Assembly (NCBI RefSeq): GCF_000147815.2
Contig: NC_015957.1
Span: 8,618,001-8,682,000, forward strand
Reading direction: 5' to 3'
Length of the DNA stretch: 64,000 nt
Source: Streptomyces violaceusniger Tu 4113
GTDB lineage: Bacteria > Actinomycetota > Actinomycetes > Streptomycetales > Streptomycetaceae
Part shown: piece by piece, positions 1 through 8,406 of the stretch
How the letters are laid out: every line of letters begins with the position of its first letter
Position numbering within the stretch: the first letter of the stretch is position 1
Position numbers and translations under genes: made by a program
Notes under the pieces: generated by a model
The model's database searches: none
Seen by the model: only the letters and a program-made list of their open reading frames with translations
What the model was told of the DNA's origin: nothing

Positions 1-1411
1 CGGCGTCCATCCGCACGGCAGCTACGACGGCGAGATCCTCTTCGAGGGCGAGGCATGCGCCTTCAAGGACATCCGCGCGAGCGAGCAGCGCGGCATCGTC
101 ATCATCCATCAGGAACTGGCCCTGATCCCCTATCTGTCCATCGCCGAGAACATCTTCCTCGGCAATGAGCACTCCCGGCGGGGCCTCATAAGCTGGAACG
201 AAACTCTTCGACACGCCACCGCGCTGCTGAAGCGGGTCGGTCTGACGGATTCGCCGCAGACCCGCGTCACCGATATCGGCGTGGGCAAACAGCAGCTCGT
301 GGAAATCGCCAAGGCGCTTTCCAAGGAAGTCAAGCTGCTCATCCTGGACGAGCCGACCGCGGCGCTCAACGACGAGGACAGTGGAAAACTCCTCGATCTG
401 CTGCTGGAGTTCAAGGCGCAGGGCATCTCCTGCATCCTGATCTCCCACAAGCTCAATGAGATCCGCCGCGTCGCCGACTCCGTCACCATCCTGCGCGACG
501 GCCAGACCATCGAAGCCCTGACCGTCCGGGAGACCCCCGAGGCCGATCCCGAGGTCTCCGAGGACCGCATCATCCGCGGCATGGTCGGCCGCGACCTGGA
601 CCACCGCTTCCCCGACCGCACCGCGTACGAGGGCGAGGACTCCTCCGAAGTGGCCCTGGCCATCGAGGACTGGACCGTCCACCACCCCATCGACCAGCAG
701 CGCAAGGTCGTGGACGCGGTGTCGCTCAATGTGCGGCGCGGCGAGATCGTCGGCATCGCCGGGCTGATGGGCGCCGGCCGCACCGAACTCGCCATGAACG
801 TCTTCGGCCGGGCGTACGGGCGCTACGCGGGCGGCCGGGTGTTCCGGGACGGCCAGGAGGTCCGTACCCGCACCGTGCCGGAGGCGATCGACCACGGCAT
901 CGCGTATGTCACCGAGGACCGCAAGACGTACGGGCTCAACCTCGACGACACCATCAGCCGCAATGTCTCGCTCTCCTCGCTGACGAAGGTGGCACGCCGC
1001 GGCGTGGTCAACGAGCACGAGGAGTCACGGGTCGCCGAGCGGTTCCGCAGGACCATGAACATCAAGGCCCCCACGGTCTTCGAGCGGGTCGGCCGGCTCA
1101 GCGGCGGCAACCAGCAGAAGGTCGTCCTCAGCAAGTGGATCTTCGCCGGTCCCGAGGTGCTCATCCTCGACGAGCCCACCCGTGGCATCGACGTCGGGGC
1201 CAAGTACGAGATCTACACGGTCATCAACGACCTTGCGGCTCAGGGCAAGGCCGTCATCTTCATCTCCTCCGAGCTGGGCGAGCTGCTGGGGATGTGCGAC
1301 CGGATCTACACCATGGCGGCCGGGCGGCTGACCGGGGAGGTTCCCCGGGACGAGGCGACCCAGGAAGTTCTGATGCGCCACATGACGAGGGACAGAGGAG
1401 ACGAAGGATGA
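1..1411 (+). CDS. mmsA: Multiple-monosaccharide ABC importer, ATP-binding subunit (5' partial)
   Basis: Duplicated-NBD ATPase of the MmsA/GguA/XylG class, which powers uptake of pentoses and hexoses together with an MmsB-type permease. The gene enters from outside the window, and the open frame starts at base 2 with no start codon. The first Walker A is therefore missing, but the first NBD end ([11 protein letters not shown], 340-370) is present. The second NBD is complete: Walker A-like GLMGAGRT (760-785), signature LSGGNQQK (1100-1120) and Walker [13 protein letters not shown] (1160-1190). The stop overlaps the permease start (ATGA at 1408-1411), so the two are co-transcribed. A periplasmic-type sugar-binding lipoprotein is expected upstream of the window. 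Identity is confident; the exact sugar is not visible. Confidence 0.93.
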   Translation, partial: GVHPHGSYDGEILFEGEACAFKDIRASEQRGIVIIHQELALIPYLSIAENIFLGNEHSRRGLISWNETLRHATALLKRVGLTDSPQTRVTDIGVGKQQLVEIAKALSKEVKLLILDEPTAALNDEDSGKLLDLLLEFKAQGISCILISHKLNEIRRVADSVTILRDGQTIEALTVRETPEADPEVSEDRIIRGMVGRDLDHRFPDRTAYEGEDSSEVALAIEDWTVHHPIDQQRKVVDAVSLNVRRGEIVGIAGLMGAGRTELAMNVFGRAYGRYAGGRVFRDGQEVRTRTVPEAIDHGIAYVTEDRKTYGLNLDDTISRNVSLSSLTKVARRGVVNEHEESRVAERFRRTMNIKAPTVFERVGRLSGGNQQKVVLSKWIFAGPEVLILDEPTRGIDVGAKYEIYTVINDLAAQGKAVIFISSELGELLGMCDRIYTMAAGRLTGEVPRDEATQEVLMRHMTRDRGDEG

Positions 1412-2640
1412 GCACGGCCACCCAGAAGACCGAGAGCCCGGCCCCACCGCCGGCCGAGGGCTCGCCCAGCGTCGGGACGCTGCTGCTGCAGGGCCTGCGG
1501 TCCAATATGCGGCAGTACGGAATGCTGGTCGCGCTCGCCCTGATCATCGTCATCTTCCAGATCTGGTCGGACGACATCCTGCTGCGCCCGCTGAACGTCA
1601 CCAACCTGGTGCAGCAGAACGGCTACATCCTCATCCTCGCGATCGGCATGATGATCGTGATCATCGCGGGGCATATCGATCTGTCGGTCGGCTCGCTGGT
1701 CGCCTTCATCGGCGCGGCAGCCGGCGTCATGATGATCAAACACGATATGCCGTGGGGCCTCGCGGTCGTCCTCTGTCTGCTGCTCGGCGCGGTGGCCGGG
1801 GCCTGGCAGGGCTTCTGGATCGCCTACATAGGCATTCCGTCCTTCATCGTCACCCTGGCCGGAATGCTGGCCTTCCGCGGCGGCACCCAGATCCTGCTGG
1901 ACGGTCAGTCCCTGTCGCCGTTCCCCGACGGCTTCGAGAAGATGAGCACCGGCTTCATCCCGGAGATGGGCCCGTACACCGAATACCACAACCCCACGAT
2001 GGTGATCGGCCTCGTCGTCTGCGCCGCCGCCGTCTGGCAGGAGTGGCGCGCCCGGCAGCAGCGGGCCGCCTATGAGCTCGACGTGGTGCCGCTCGGTCTC
2101 TTCTTCGTCAAGTGCGCGGCGATCGTGGCCGCCGTGATGGCGTTCACCATGACGCTGTCGAGCTGGCACGGGGCGCCGTACGGGCTGCTGATCCTGGCCT
2201 GCCTCTTCGTCATCTTCAGCTTCGTGATGCGCAACACCGTGATCGGCCGGCATGTGTACGCCCTCGGCGGCAACCAGCCGGCGGCCAAGCTGTCGGGTGT
2301 CCGGGACAAGCGCGTCACCTTCCTGGTCTTCGTCAACATGGGTGTGCTGGCCGCCCTCGCCGGTCTGGTCTTCGCCGCCCGGCTGGGCGCCGCCACCCCC
2401 AGCGCGGGCCTCAACTTCGAGCTCGAGGCCATCGCCGCCGCGTTCATCGGCGGCGCCTCGGCCAGCGGCGGTGTGGGCACGGTGCTCGGCGCGATCATCG
2501 GTGGTCTGGTGCTCGGCGTGCTCAACAACGGCATGTCGCTGGTCGGCATCGGCACCGACTACCAGCAGGTGATCAAGGGTCTGGTGCTGCTGGCCGCGGT
2601 CGGCTTCGATGTCTGGAACAAGCGCAAGGTCGGGTCGTAA
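1408..2640 (+). CDS. mmsB: Multiple-monosaccharide ABC importer, permease subunit
   Basis: Integral membrane permease of 410 residues, of the MmsB/GguB/XylH (BPD_transp_2) type, partner of the ATPase whose stop codon it overlaps by four bases. The first 45 residues are a Pro/Ala-rich cytoplasmic tail. About ten hydrophobic segments follow, with the family-typical [20 protein letters not shown] near residue 80 and a C-terminal block containing [20 protein letters not shown] chose ATG 1408 over longer in-frame starts because it has a GGAGACGAAGG purine stretch just upstream and forms the ATGA coupling. The complete length fits the family. Confidence 0.93.
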   Translation: MSTATQKTESPAPPPAEGSPSVGTLLLQGLRSNMRQYGMLVALALIIVIFQIWSDDILLRPLNVTNLVQQNGYILILAIGMMIVIIAGHIDLSVGSLVAFIGAAAGVMMIKHDMPWGLAVVLCLLLGAVAGAWQGFWIAYIGIPSFIVTLAGMLAFRGGTQILLDGQSLSPFPDGFEKMSTGFIPEMGPYTEYHNPTMVIGLVVCAAAVWQEWRARQQRAAYELDVVPLGLFFVKCAAIVAAVMAFTMTLSSWHGAPYGLLILACLFVIFSFVMRNTVIGRHVYALGGNQPAAKLSGVRDKRVTFLVFVNMGVLAALAGLVFAARLGAATPSAGLNFELEAIAAAFIGGASASGGVGTVLGAIIGGLVLGVLNNGMSLVGIGTDYQQVIKGLVLLAAVGFDVWNKRKVGS

Positions 2641-2706
2641 CCCCTCGACCGCGGGATCGTCACCCCTCGACCGCGGGGTGACGCCCCCTCGACCGCGGGG
2701 TCATGG
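2641..2706. repeat. Three tandem 22-bp repeats with a hairpin after the sugar permease gene
   Basis: The core CCCCTCGACCGCGGG occurs at 2641, 2663 and 2685, an exact 22-bp period starting directly at the permease stop. Within it GTCACCCC (2659-2666) pairs with GGGGTGAC (2675-2682) around an 8-base loop, so it may act as a terminator or mRNA stabiliser. Confidence 0.7.
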
Positions 2707-2771
2707 CCCGTCGGCTGCCGGGTCGGACCCCGTCAGCTGTCCCTCTTGGATCTAGCCTTAGGGAGCCGCAT

Positions 2772-3965
2772 ATGACCACGAGCAGACGCACGGTGATCAC
2801 GGCTGCGGCGGCGGCCGGACTGGCGGCATCGGCCGCCACGACCGGCACCGCCCACGCGAAGAGCGGAGGAGACTCCGCGGGCAGCGGGGGAGACTCCGCG
2901 GGCAAGGGAGGCGCGGTGAAGGAACACTTCGGCACGCTCGCGGACGGCACGGACGTCGACCGCTGGACGATCGAGAACGGCCGCACCCGGCTGCGCGTGC
3001 TCAGCTACGGCGGCATCGTCCAGAGCCTGGAGATCCCCGACCGGCACGGCCGCCGCGCCAATGTGTCGCTCGGCTTCGACGACCTGGACTCCTACGTCGC
3101 CAACAGCCCGTACTTCGGCGCCCTCATCGGCCGCTACGGCAACCGCATCGCCCGCGGCACGTTCACGCTGGACGGCAAGAAGTACCAGCTCCCGATCAAC
3201 GACGGGCCGAACAGCCTGCACGGCGGCGACAAGGGATTCGACAAGCACGTCTGGTCCGTGGAGGCGTTCCGCAAGGGCGCGGACGTGGGGCTCACCCTGC
3301 GCCGGGTCAGCCCCGACGGCGAGATGGGCTACCCCGGCACCCTCACCGTGCGCGTGGACTACACGCTCACGGCGGAGGGCGACTTCCGCATCGACTACGA
3401 GGCCACGACCGACAAGGCCACGGTCGTGAACCTCACCAACCACACGTACTACAACCTGGCCGGGGAGGGCAGCGGCTCCATCTACAACCACCGGCTGGAG
3501 ATCGCCGCCGCCCGCTACACCCCGGTCGACAAGACCCTCATCCCCACCGGCGAGCTCGCCAGGGTGGCCGGGACCCCGTTCGACTTCCGCCGCACCAAGG
3601 AGATCGGCCGGGACATCCGGGAGGCGCACCAGCAGGTGCTGTACGGGCAGGGGATCGACCACAACTTCGTGCTGGACAAGGGCATCACCAGCCGTCCCGA
3701 GCACTTCCTGACGGTGACCGAGCCGGAGTCCGGCCGGGTGATGCGGATCGCGACGACCGAGCCCGGTGCGCAGTTCTACACCGGCAACTTCCTGACCGGC
3801 ACGTTCGCGGGCACGTCGGGGAAGGTCTACCGGCAGGGCGACGCCTTCGCCCTGGAGACCCAGCACTTCCCGGACTCGCCGAACCAGCCGTCGTTCCCGT
3901 CGACGGTGCTGCGGCCGGGGCAGACGTACCGGTCGACGACCGTGCACTCGTTCTCGACGCGCTGA
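2772..3965 (+). CDS. Secreted aldose 1-epimerase (mutarotase, GalM family)
   Basis: Enzyme of 397 residues predicted to interconvert alpha and beta anomers of aldoses outside the cell. The N-terminus has a twin-arginine signal (TSRRTVITAAAAAGLAA, then cleavage near AHA-KS). The mature part carries GalM landmarks: GRYGNRIARG, NSLHGGDKGFDKHVW, the conserved NLTNHTYYNLAG with the catalytic-type His, GIDHNFVL, and a C-terminal ALETQHFPDSPNQPSF with the general-base Glu. ATG 2772 is preferred over an upstream in-frame ATG because AGGGAG lies seven bases before it and it gives a clean signal peptide. Its position after a monosaccharide importer suggests it supplies the transported anomer. Confidence 0.92.
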   Translation: MTTSRRTVITAAAAAGLAASAATTGTAHAKSGGDSAGSGGDSAGKGGAVKEHFGTLADGTDVDRWTIENGRTRLRVLSYGGIVQSLEIPDRHGRRANVSLGFDDLDSYVANSPYFGALIGRYGNRIARGTFTLDGKKYQLPINDGPNSLHGGDKGFDKHVWSVEAFRKGADVGLTLRRVSPDGEMGYPGTLTVRVDYTLTAEGDFRIDYEATTDKATVVNLTNHTYYNLAGEGSGSIYNHRLEIAAARYTPVDKTLIPTGELARVAGTPFDFRRTKEIGRDIREAHQQVLYGQGIDHNFVLDKGITSRPEHFLTVTEPESGRVMRIATTEPGAQFYTGNFLTGTFAGTSGKVYRQGDAFALETQHFPDSPNQPSFPSTVLRPGQTYRSTTVHSFSTR

Positions 3966-4002
3966 GCGGCTCCGCCGCGCGCGGCCCTGTAGCTCATCGG
4001 TT

Positions 4003-4042
4003 CCCCTCCCGTACCGTGCTCAAGAGCACGGTACGGGAGGGG
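4003..4042. terminator. Strong intrinsic-type terminator hairpin
   Basis: Perfect 18-bp inverted repeat (4003-4020 with 4025-4042) around the four-base loop CAAG, followed by TTGTCGTTT. It lies 37 bases after the epimerase stop and ends the sugar-uptake transcript. Confidence 0.9.
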
Positions 4043-4135
4043 TTGTCGTTTCCCCCGGGCCCCCGGGCCCCCGGCGCCCGGCCCCGGCCCCGGCGCCCCC
4101 GTCGTCCGTCACCCCTCACCCGAGAGGACCCCCGC

Positions 4136-5396
4136 ATGAGACCGATACGCCCCCGGCTCGCCCTGCTCGGCGCCGCCCTGCTCGCCGCCGCTCCCCTGAG
4201 CCTCGCCGTGCCGGCGACGGCCGCAGCCGACACCACCGCCACCCCCACCGTGGAGGAGCAACGGCTCGAGGCGGCCATGCCGCAGGAGATCCTGCGACGC
4301 AGCGGGTTCGACAAGGTGGCACCCGACTTCGCCCGGGCCCTCGCGGAGACGCAGTCCGCGACGGAAGCCGAGCGTGTGATCACCCGCGAGGGCCGGGCCC
4401 TATGGCAGCGGGCGGTGGACCGCGTACAGGGCCGGGGCCCCGCGGGCGGCGACCTCAGCAGGGACGACGACCGGCCGCTGTACTGGGCGCGGCTCGGCAT
4501 GACCCGCGCACTCGGCCAGTGGCGGCCGGGCTTCCCGCTCCCCGACGCCCGCCGCGCCGCGCTCCTCACCACGCTGGAGCGCACCTCACGCGGAGAGGAC
4601 TCGCTCGACCTCCCCGCCGGTAAGCACCTCAAGCGCATCGTGGTCACCGGCTTCGACCCGTTCCAGCTCGACGCCGACGTACGCCGCTCCAACCCGTCGG
4701 GCGCGGCGGCGCTCGCCCTCGATGGCACAACGATCCGTACGGACAACGGCCCGGCCCGCGTCGAGACCGCCGTCTTCCCCGTCCGCTGGACGGACTTCGC
4801 GGACGGCACGGTCGAGCGGACCCTGCTGCCCGCCTTCCGGTCGGGCCCGCGCCGGGTGGACGCGTTCATGACGGTGAGCCAGGGCCGGGTGGGCCGCTTC
4901 GACGTCGAACGCACCAACGGCGCCTGGCGGGGCGGCTACCCCGACAACGCGAACATCTCCCGGACCGAGACCGTGCCCATCCCCTCCGATGTGCCGACCC
5001 AGCACCCCCAGCCGCAGTGGACGACGACCACCCTTCCCTACGACAAGATCGTGGCGGCGCACACCGGCCCCACCCCCGTCTACGACCACACCGAGGTCAC
5101 CGAGATCCCGGCGGGCGCCACTACCCCGGTGGTGCAGCCGAACGGCGACGGCCCGCGCGGGCGGTGGCGGCGACTACCTCTCCAACGAGATCGCCTACCG
5201 CGCCACCCTGCTGCGCGACGCGGTCGCCCTGAAGGCCCCGGGCGGCCATCTCCACACCCCGGTCCTGCAGTTCGGCCCCGACAACACCGACCCCACCACG
5301 GGCCAGATCACCGACCCCGACTTCGTCCACAACCGCGAAGCCATCACCGCCCAGGTCCGCTCAATCCTCACGGTGGTCGCCAACACGAACCCTTGA
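4136..5396 (+). pseudogene. Secreted pyroglutamyl-peptidase-like protein, interrupted by one frameshift
   Basis: Starts at ATG 4136 (GAGAGG upstream) with a Sec signal ending near ATAAAD. The C15-like domain begins at IVVTGFDPF (about residue 170), followed by RRSNPSGAAAL, an FPVRW strand, VSQGR and ANISRTE. Frame is lost near 5150-5170 in a G/C run; the next frame resumes GGGGDYLSNEIAYR and runs to a natural end (VANTNP) at 5396. Removing one base restores a continuous protein of about 419 residues. In classical C15 peptidases the nucleophile Cys precedes an Asn in the GxxxCN segment; here it aligns with Ser (YLSNE), while the later His (LHTP) is kept. Activity may thus be altered even if the frameshift is a sequencing error. 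Confidence 0.72.
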
Positions 5397-5693
5397 ATCG
5401 GCGAGCAACAGAGCCAAGGGCCCAGCCGGAAGCAGAAAGCGGCCCTGCGCGACCGCGTCGATCGCATCGCCCATCGACCACCACGAAAGCTTGAAGTCCT
5501 GCTCAGTAGGGGTGAGTTCCTGAGGTCCGACGCTCAGCCGCCGGGCCTCGAAAAGATGCACACGCGCCGTGGAGCCGAGGGTCATCGCATACGACCCCAG
5601 CGAACGCCACGTCTCAGCCATGCCCCCCTCCTCCCGCAACTCCCGCCGCGCACACTCCTCCGCCGTTTCCCCCGCCTCCCTGCGCCCGCCCGG
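5361..5693 (-). pseudogene. Nudix hydrolase, 3' half (gene split by inserted element)
   Basis: Minus-strand fragment beginning PGGRREAGE, with a perfect Nudix box (G-x5-E-x7-REL-x-EE-x-G: GRREAGETAEECARRELREEGG), then TWRSLGSYAMTLGSTARVHLFEARRL and a normal C-terminus. Upstream of 5693 the homology stops abruptly. The missing N-terminal half lies at 12345-12473 on the same strand, and joining the two gives EYLFL-PGGRREAGE in frame with nothing lost. The stop overlaps the end of the convergent peptidase gene by 36 bases. Confidence 0.85.
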
Positions 5694-5714
5694 CGAAGCA
5701 GGCGGGTTCGTTGA

Positions 5715-5876
5715 TTTCTGGCCGGTGAGTCGCAGGAACCGACGCGTGAGTGGTTCACCGACAGCTATGAGTATGGCGGGTTCGCGGCCTACCGGGCTCG
5801 GGGCGAGCAGGTCCGTCATTGCTGCGATGCGTCTGATCCACCGGCGATCTGGATGCCATGGTCGGAACGGGCTTGA
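5715..5876 (+). pseudogene. Unidentified ORF fragment at the left end of the element
   Basis: An open plus-strand frame without a start codon encodes a 53-residue tail containing REWFTDSYEYGGFAAYRARG and ending MPWSERA. The composition (many aromatic residues, balanced charges) looks like real protein rather than noise, but I do not recognise the family. It begins about 20 bases inside the insertion boundary, as if a gene had been cut off by the element end. It could instead be chance. Confidence 0.35.
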
Positions 5877-5893
5877 CCTTGACGCTGGGTCAA
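5873..5893 (+). promoter_or_regulatory. MerR-type operator/promoter upstream of the exporter operon
   Basis: Perfect dyad TTGACC (5873-5878) and GGTCAA (5888-5893) separated by nine bases. The left arm doubles as a -35-like TTGACC, the arrangement expected for MerR/TipA regulators that act within long-spacer promoters. It lies 68 bases before the first ATG of the ABC ATPase. The regulator encoded as third gene of this operon is the obvious candidate ligand-responsive activator. Confidence 0.6.
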
Positions 5894-5961
5894 CCCTCCA
5901 TCCTTCCGGAGGAGCTTCCGCGCAGTCGCCTGGAACAGCTTCGCGAAGGAGGCAGATGACC

Positions 5962-6771
5962 ATGACAGCCCAATCGATCGCCGGTCCGGCGATTCGCGTG
6001 CAAGGTCTCAAAAAGGCGTACGGGAAGCTCGAAGTCCTGCGCAGTGTGGACTTCGACGTGGCGCCGGGCAGCATCTTCGCCCTGCTCGGTTCCAATGGGG
6101 CGGGCAAGACCACGACCGTGAGGATCCTCGCCACGCTCCTGAAAGCCGACGCGGGGGCGGCGAGCGTCAATGGCTTCGACGTTGCCACGCAACCGGCGAA
6201 CGTGCGGGAGTCCATCAGTCTCACCGGGCAGTTCGCGGCCGTCGACGAGATCCTCAGCGGTCGGGAGAACCTCGCCCTCGTCGCCAGGCTGCGCCACGTC
6301 AAGGACCCGGACGCGATCGCGGATGACCTGCTGAGGCGTTTTTCGCTGAGCGAGGCGGGCGCGCGCCGAGTGTCCACGTATTCGGGTGGGATGCGCCGCC
6401 GGCTGGACATCGCGATGAGCCTCATCGGGAATTCGCCGGTGATTTTCCTGGACGAGCCGACGGCCGGTCTTGACCCCGAGGCGCGCATCGAGGTGTGGGA
6501 TGCGGTGAAGGAGCTCGCCGGCTACGGAACGACGGTGCTGCTCACCACGCAGTATCTGAACGAGGCCGAGCAGCTGGCCGACCGGATCGCGATCCTCCAC
6601 CAGGGGCGGATCATCGTGAACGGCACCCTCGCCGAGCTCAAGCAGCTCTTCCCTCCCGCCAAGGTCGAGTACGTCGAGAAGCAGCCGACTCTCGAGGAGA
6701 TCTTCCTCGCAGTCATCGGCGGCGGCGACAAGAGCGACGCCACTGAGACAACAACTGGGGGACGAGGATGA
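5962..6771 (+). CDS. ABC exporter ATP-binding protein (DrrA-like)
   Basis: ATPase of 269 residues predicted to drive export of a drug or lipid with the permease encoded next. Visible motifs are Walker A LLGSNGAGKTTT, Q-loop region SLTGQFAAVDEILSGRENL, ABC signature YSGGMRRRLDIA, Walker B VIFLDEPTAGLD and switch His-equivalent TTQYLNEAEQLADRI, all typical of the daunorubicin-resistance ATPase family. The C-terminus has the family PTLEEIFLAV stretch but is shorter than DrrA itself. ATG 5962 lies nine bases after AAGGAGG; ATG 5956 is only three bases away and less likely. The stop overlaps the permease start (ATGA, 6768-6771). Cargo of the recombinase element. Confidence 0.9.
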   Translation: MTAQSIAGPAIRVQGLKKAYGKLEVLRSVDFDVAPGSIFALLGSNGAGKTTTVRILATLLKADAGAASVNGFDVATQPANVRESISLTGQFAAVDEILSGRENLALVARLRHVKDPDAIADDLLRRFSLSEAGARRVSTYSGGMRRRLDIAMSLIGNSPVIFLDEPTAGLDPEARIEVWDAVKELAGYGTTVLLTTQYLNEAEQLADRIAILHQGRIIVNGTLAELKQLFPPAKVEYVEKQPTLEEIFLAVIGGGDKSDATETTTGGRG

Positions 6772-7529
6772 CCGCGTACTTCTTCCACGACACTGCCGCG
6801 CTCACGGGGCGGACCCTGCGCCATGTCACACGCAGCATGGACACCATCATCACGACCGCCATCACGCCGGTCGCCATGATGTTGATGTTCGTCTACGTGT
6901 TCGGCGGCGCAATTGATACCGGGTCGGTTTCGTATGTGAACTACATGCTGCCCGGCATCCTGCTCATGACCATCGCCTCGGGCATCTCCTACACCGCGTA
7001 CCGGCTGTTCACCGATGTGAAGAGCGGGATCTTCGAGCGATTCCAGTCCATGCCGATCGCTCGGTCGGGTGTGCTGTGGGCCCACGTCGTCACCTCTCTG
7101 GTCGCCAACCTGATCGCGCTCGTGCTCGTCGTGGGCGTCGCTGTGCTCATGGGCTTCCGCACGGGGGCAGGAGTGTCGGCATGGCTCGGGGTCGCCGGCA
7201 TCCTGCTCTTGTTCACCCTGGCGCTGACCTGGCTCGCCGTGATCCCCGGGCTCTCCGCGTCGTCGGTCGAGGGAGCGGGCGCGTTTGCCTACCCGCTCAT
7301 CTTCCTGCCGTTCGTCAGCTCGGCGTTCGTGCCCACAAAGACGATGCCCGGCCCGGTGCGCTGGTTCGCCGAGAACCAGCCGGTCACGTCGATCGTCAAC
7401 ACGATCCGCGACCTGTTTGCCCAGCGGCCGGTCGGCGACGACATCTGGACCGCCCTCGCCTGGTGTGTCGGCATCCTCGTCGTGGCGTACGTCTTCGCGA
7501 TGGCCGCCTATCGCCGGAAGATCGCCTGA
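6768..7529 (+). CDS. ABC-2 type exporter permease (DrrB-like)
   Basis: Membrane protein of 253 residues and six predicted segments, partner of the preceding ATPase and translationally coupled to it. ABC-2 family features include YMLPGILLMTIASG, the cytoplasmic FERFQSMPIARSG motif, and the C-terminal PFVSSAFVP-TKTMPGPVRWFAENQPVTSIVNTIR region shared with DrrB-type drug exporters. No substrate can be assigned; efflux of a xenobiotic sensed by the downstream MerR protein is the simplest reading. Confidence 0.9.
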   Translation: MTAYFFHDTAALTGRTLRHVTRSMDTIITTAITPVAMMLMFVYVFGGAIDTGSVSYVNYMLPGILLMTIASGISYTAYRLFTDVKSGIFERFQSMPIARSGVLWAHVVTSLVANLIALVLVVGVAVLMGFRTGAGVSAWLGVAGILLLFTLALTWLAVIPGLSASSVEGAGAFAYPLIFLPFVSSAFVPTKTMPGPVRWFAENQPVTSIVNTIRDLFAQRPVGDDIWTALAWCVGILVVAYVFAMAAYRRKIA

Positions 7530-7544
7530 GGCAGGCTGAGACCC

Positions 7545-8339
7545 ATGCTCACCATCAGCCAGCTTGCGGCGTACGCCGGGGTGACAGTACGGGCGGTACG
7601 TCACTACCACCGGATCGGGTTGCTGCCGGAGCCTGAGCGCGACCGGTCCGGATACCGGACCTACGACGCTGTCGCGGTCGTGCGACTGATCCGGATCCGC
7701 ACTCTGGCAGATGCCGGCGTGCCGCTGGCCCGGGTGCAGGAACTCCTCGCCGCCGGCCCGGAGGAGTTCGCCGGCGGCGTCCAGGAGATCGACAAGGCCC
7801 TGCGTGCCGAGATCCGGCGGCTGCAGGACACTCGCAGCCGACTCGCCAGGCTCGCCGCCGGAGAGCACCTGGCGCTTCCGCAGAGCGTTGTGGACTACCT
7901 CGACCGGCTGCGCGGTCTCGGCGTTGAGGAGCGGTACATTGAGATGGAGCGGGACGCCTGGATCATGATCGCCGCCCAGGTGCCGCATTCGATCGACTCC
8001 GTGATCGCCAAGAAGCACGAGGAGCTGGACGACCCCGAGATGGTGAAGCTCTACAGCCTTCTCGGTGGGGCACTCGACTGGCCGGCCGACGATCCGCGGA
8101 TCGTCGAGGTCGCCGACATCATGGAGCGCTTGATGGTTCGCGCTGTGGAGGCCGGCGAGGTGGGTGCCGATGACGGCATCGACGATCAGTTTGTCGACCT
8201 GCTGGACTCAACCATGGTCGAGTCCTCACCGCACGCCGCGCGGCTGTTGGCGATTCTGGAGGAGCGGGGCTGGAGGGGCTGGACCCGCATCGAGCGAGTG
8301 CCTGCCGAGAGACTCAACACTGAGCTGTCGCCATCGTGA
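7545..8339 (+). CDS. MerR-family transcriptional regulator
   Basis: Protein of 264 residues. Residues 1-70 form the MerR winged helix (LTISQLAAYAGVTVRAVRHYHRIGLLPEPERD..GYRTYD). A dimerisation coiled coil (about 85-115, RAEIRRLQDTRSRLARL) follows, then a roughly 140-residue helical effector domain resembling those of TipA-like drug sensors. It lies 15 bases after the permease stop, so it belongs to the exporter operon and probably autoregulates through the dyad at 5873-5893. No metal-binding cysteines are present, which favours an organic ligand. Confidence 0.9.
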   Translation: MLTISQLAAYAGVTVRAVRHYHRIGLLPEPERDRSGYRTYDAVAVVRLIRIRTLADAGVPLARVQELLAAGPEEFAGGVQEIDKALRAEIRRLQDTRSRLARLAAGEHLALPQSVVDYLDRLRGLGVEERYIEMERDAWIMIAAQVPHSIDSVIAKKHEELDDPEMVKLYSLLGGALDWPADDPRIVEVADIMERLMVRAVEAGEVGADDGIDDQFVDLLDSTMVESSPHAARLLAILEERGWRGWTRIERVPAERLNTELSPS

Positions 8340-8406
8340 AGGCAGGTCAGGGTCCTGGAGTGACGCTATTTGGGGGTGCACGTGCTTCCCGGGGGCGGCC
8401 GTCGCC

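Noticed and set aside
130..795. 221-residue minus-strand ORF opposite the sugar ATPase
   Set aside because: Ser/Arg-rich antisense of a conserved gene; no homology and explained by GC bias.
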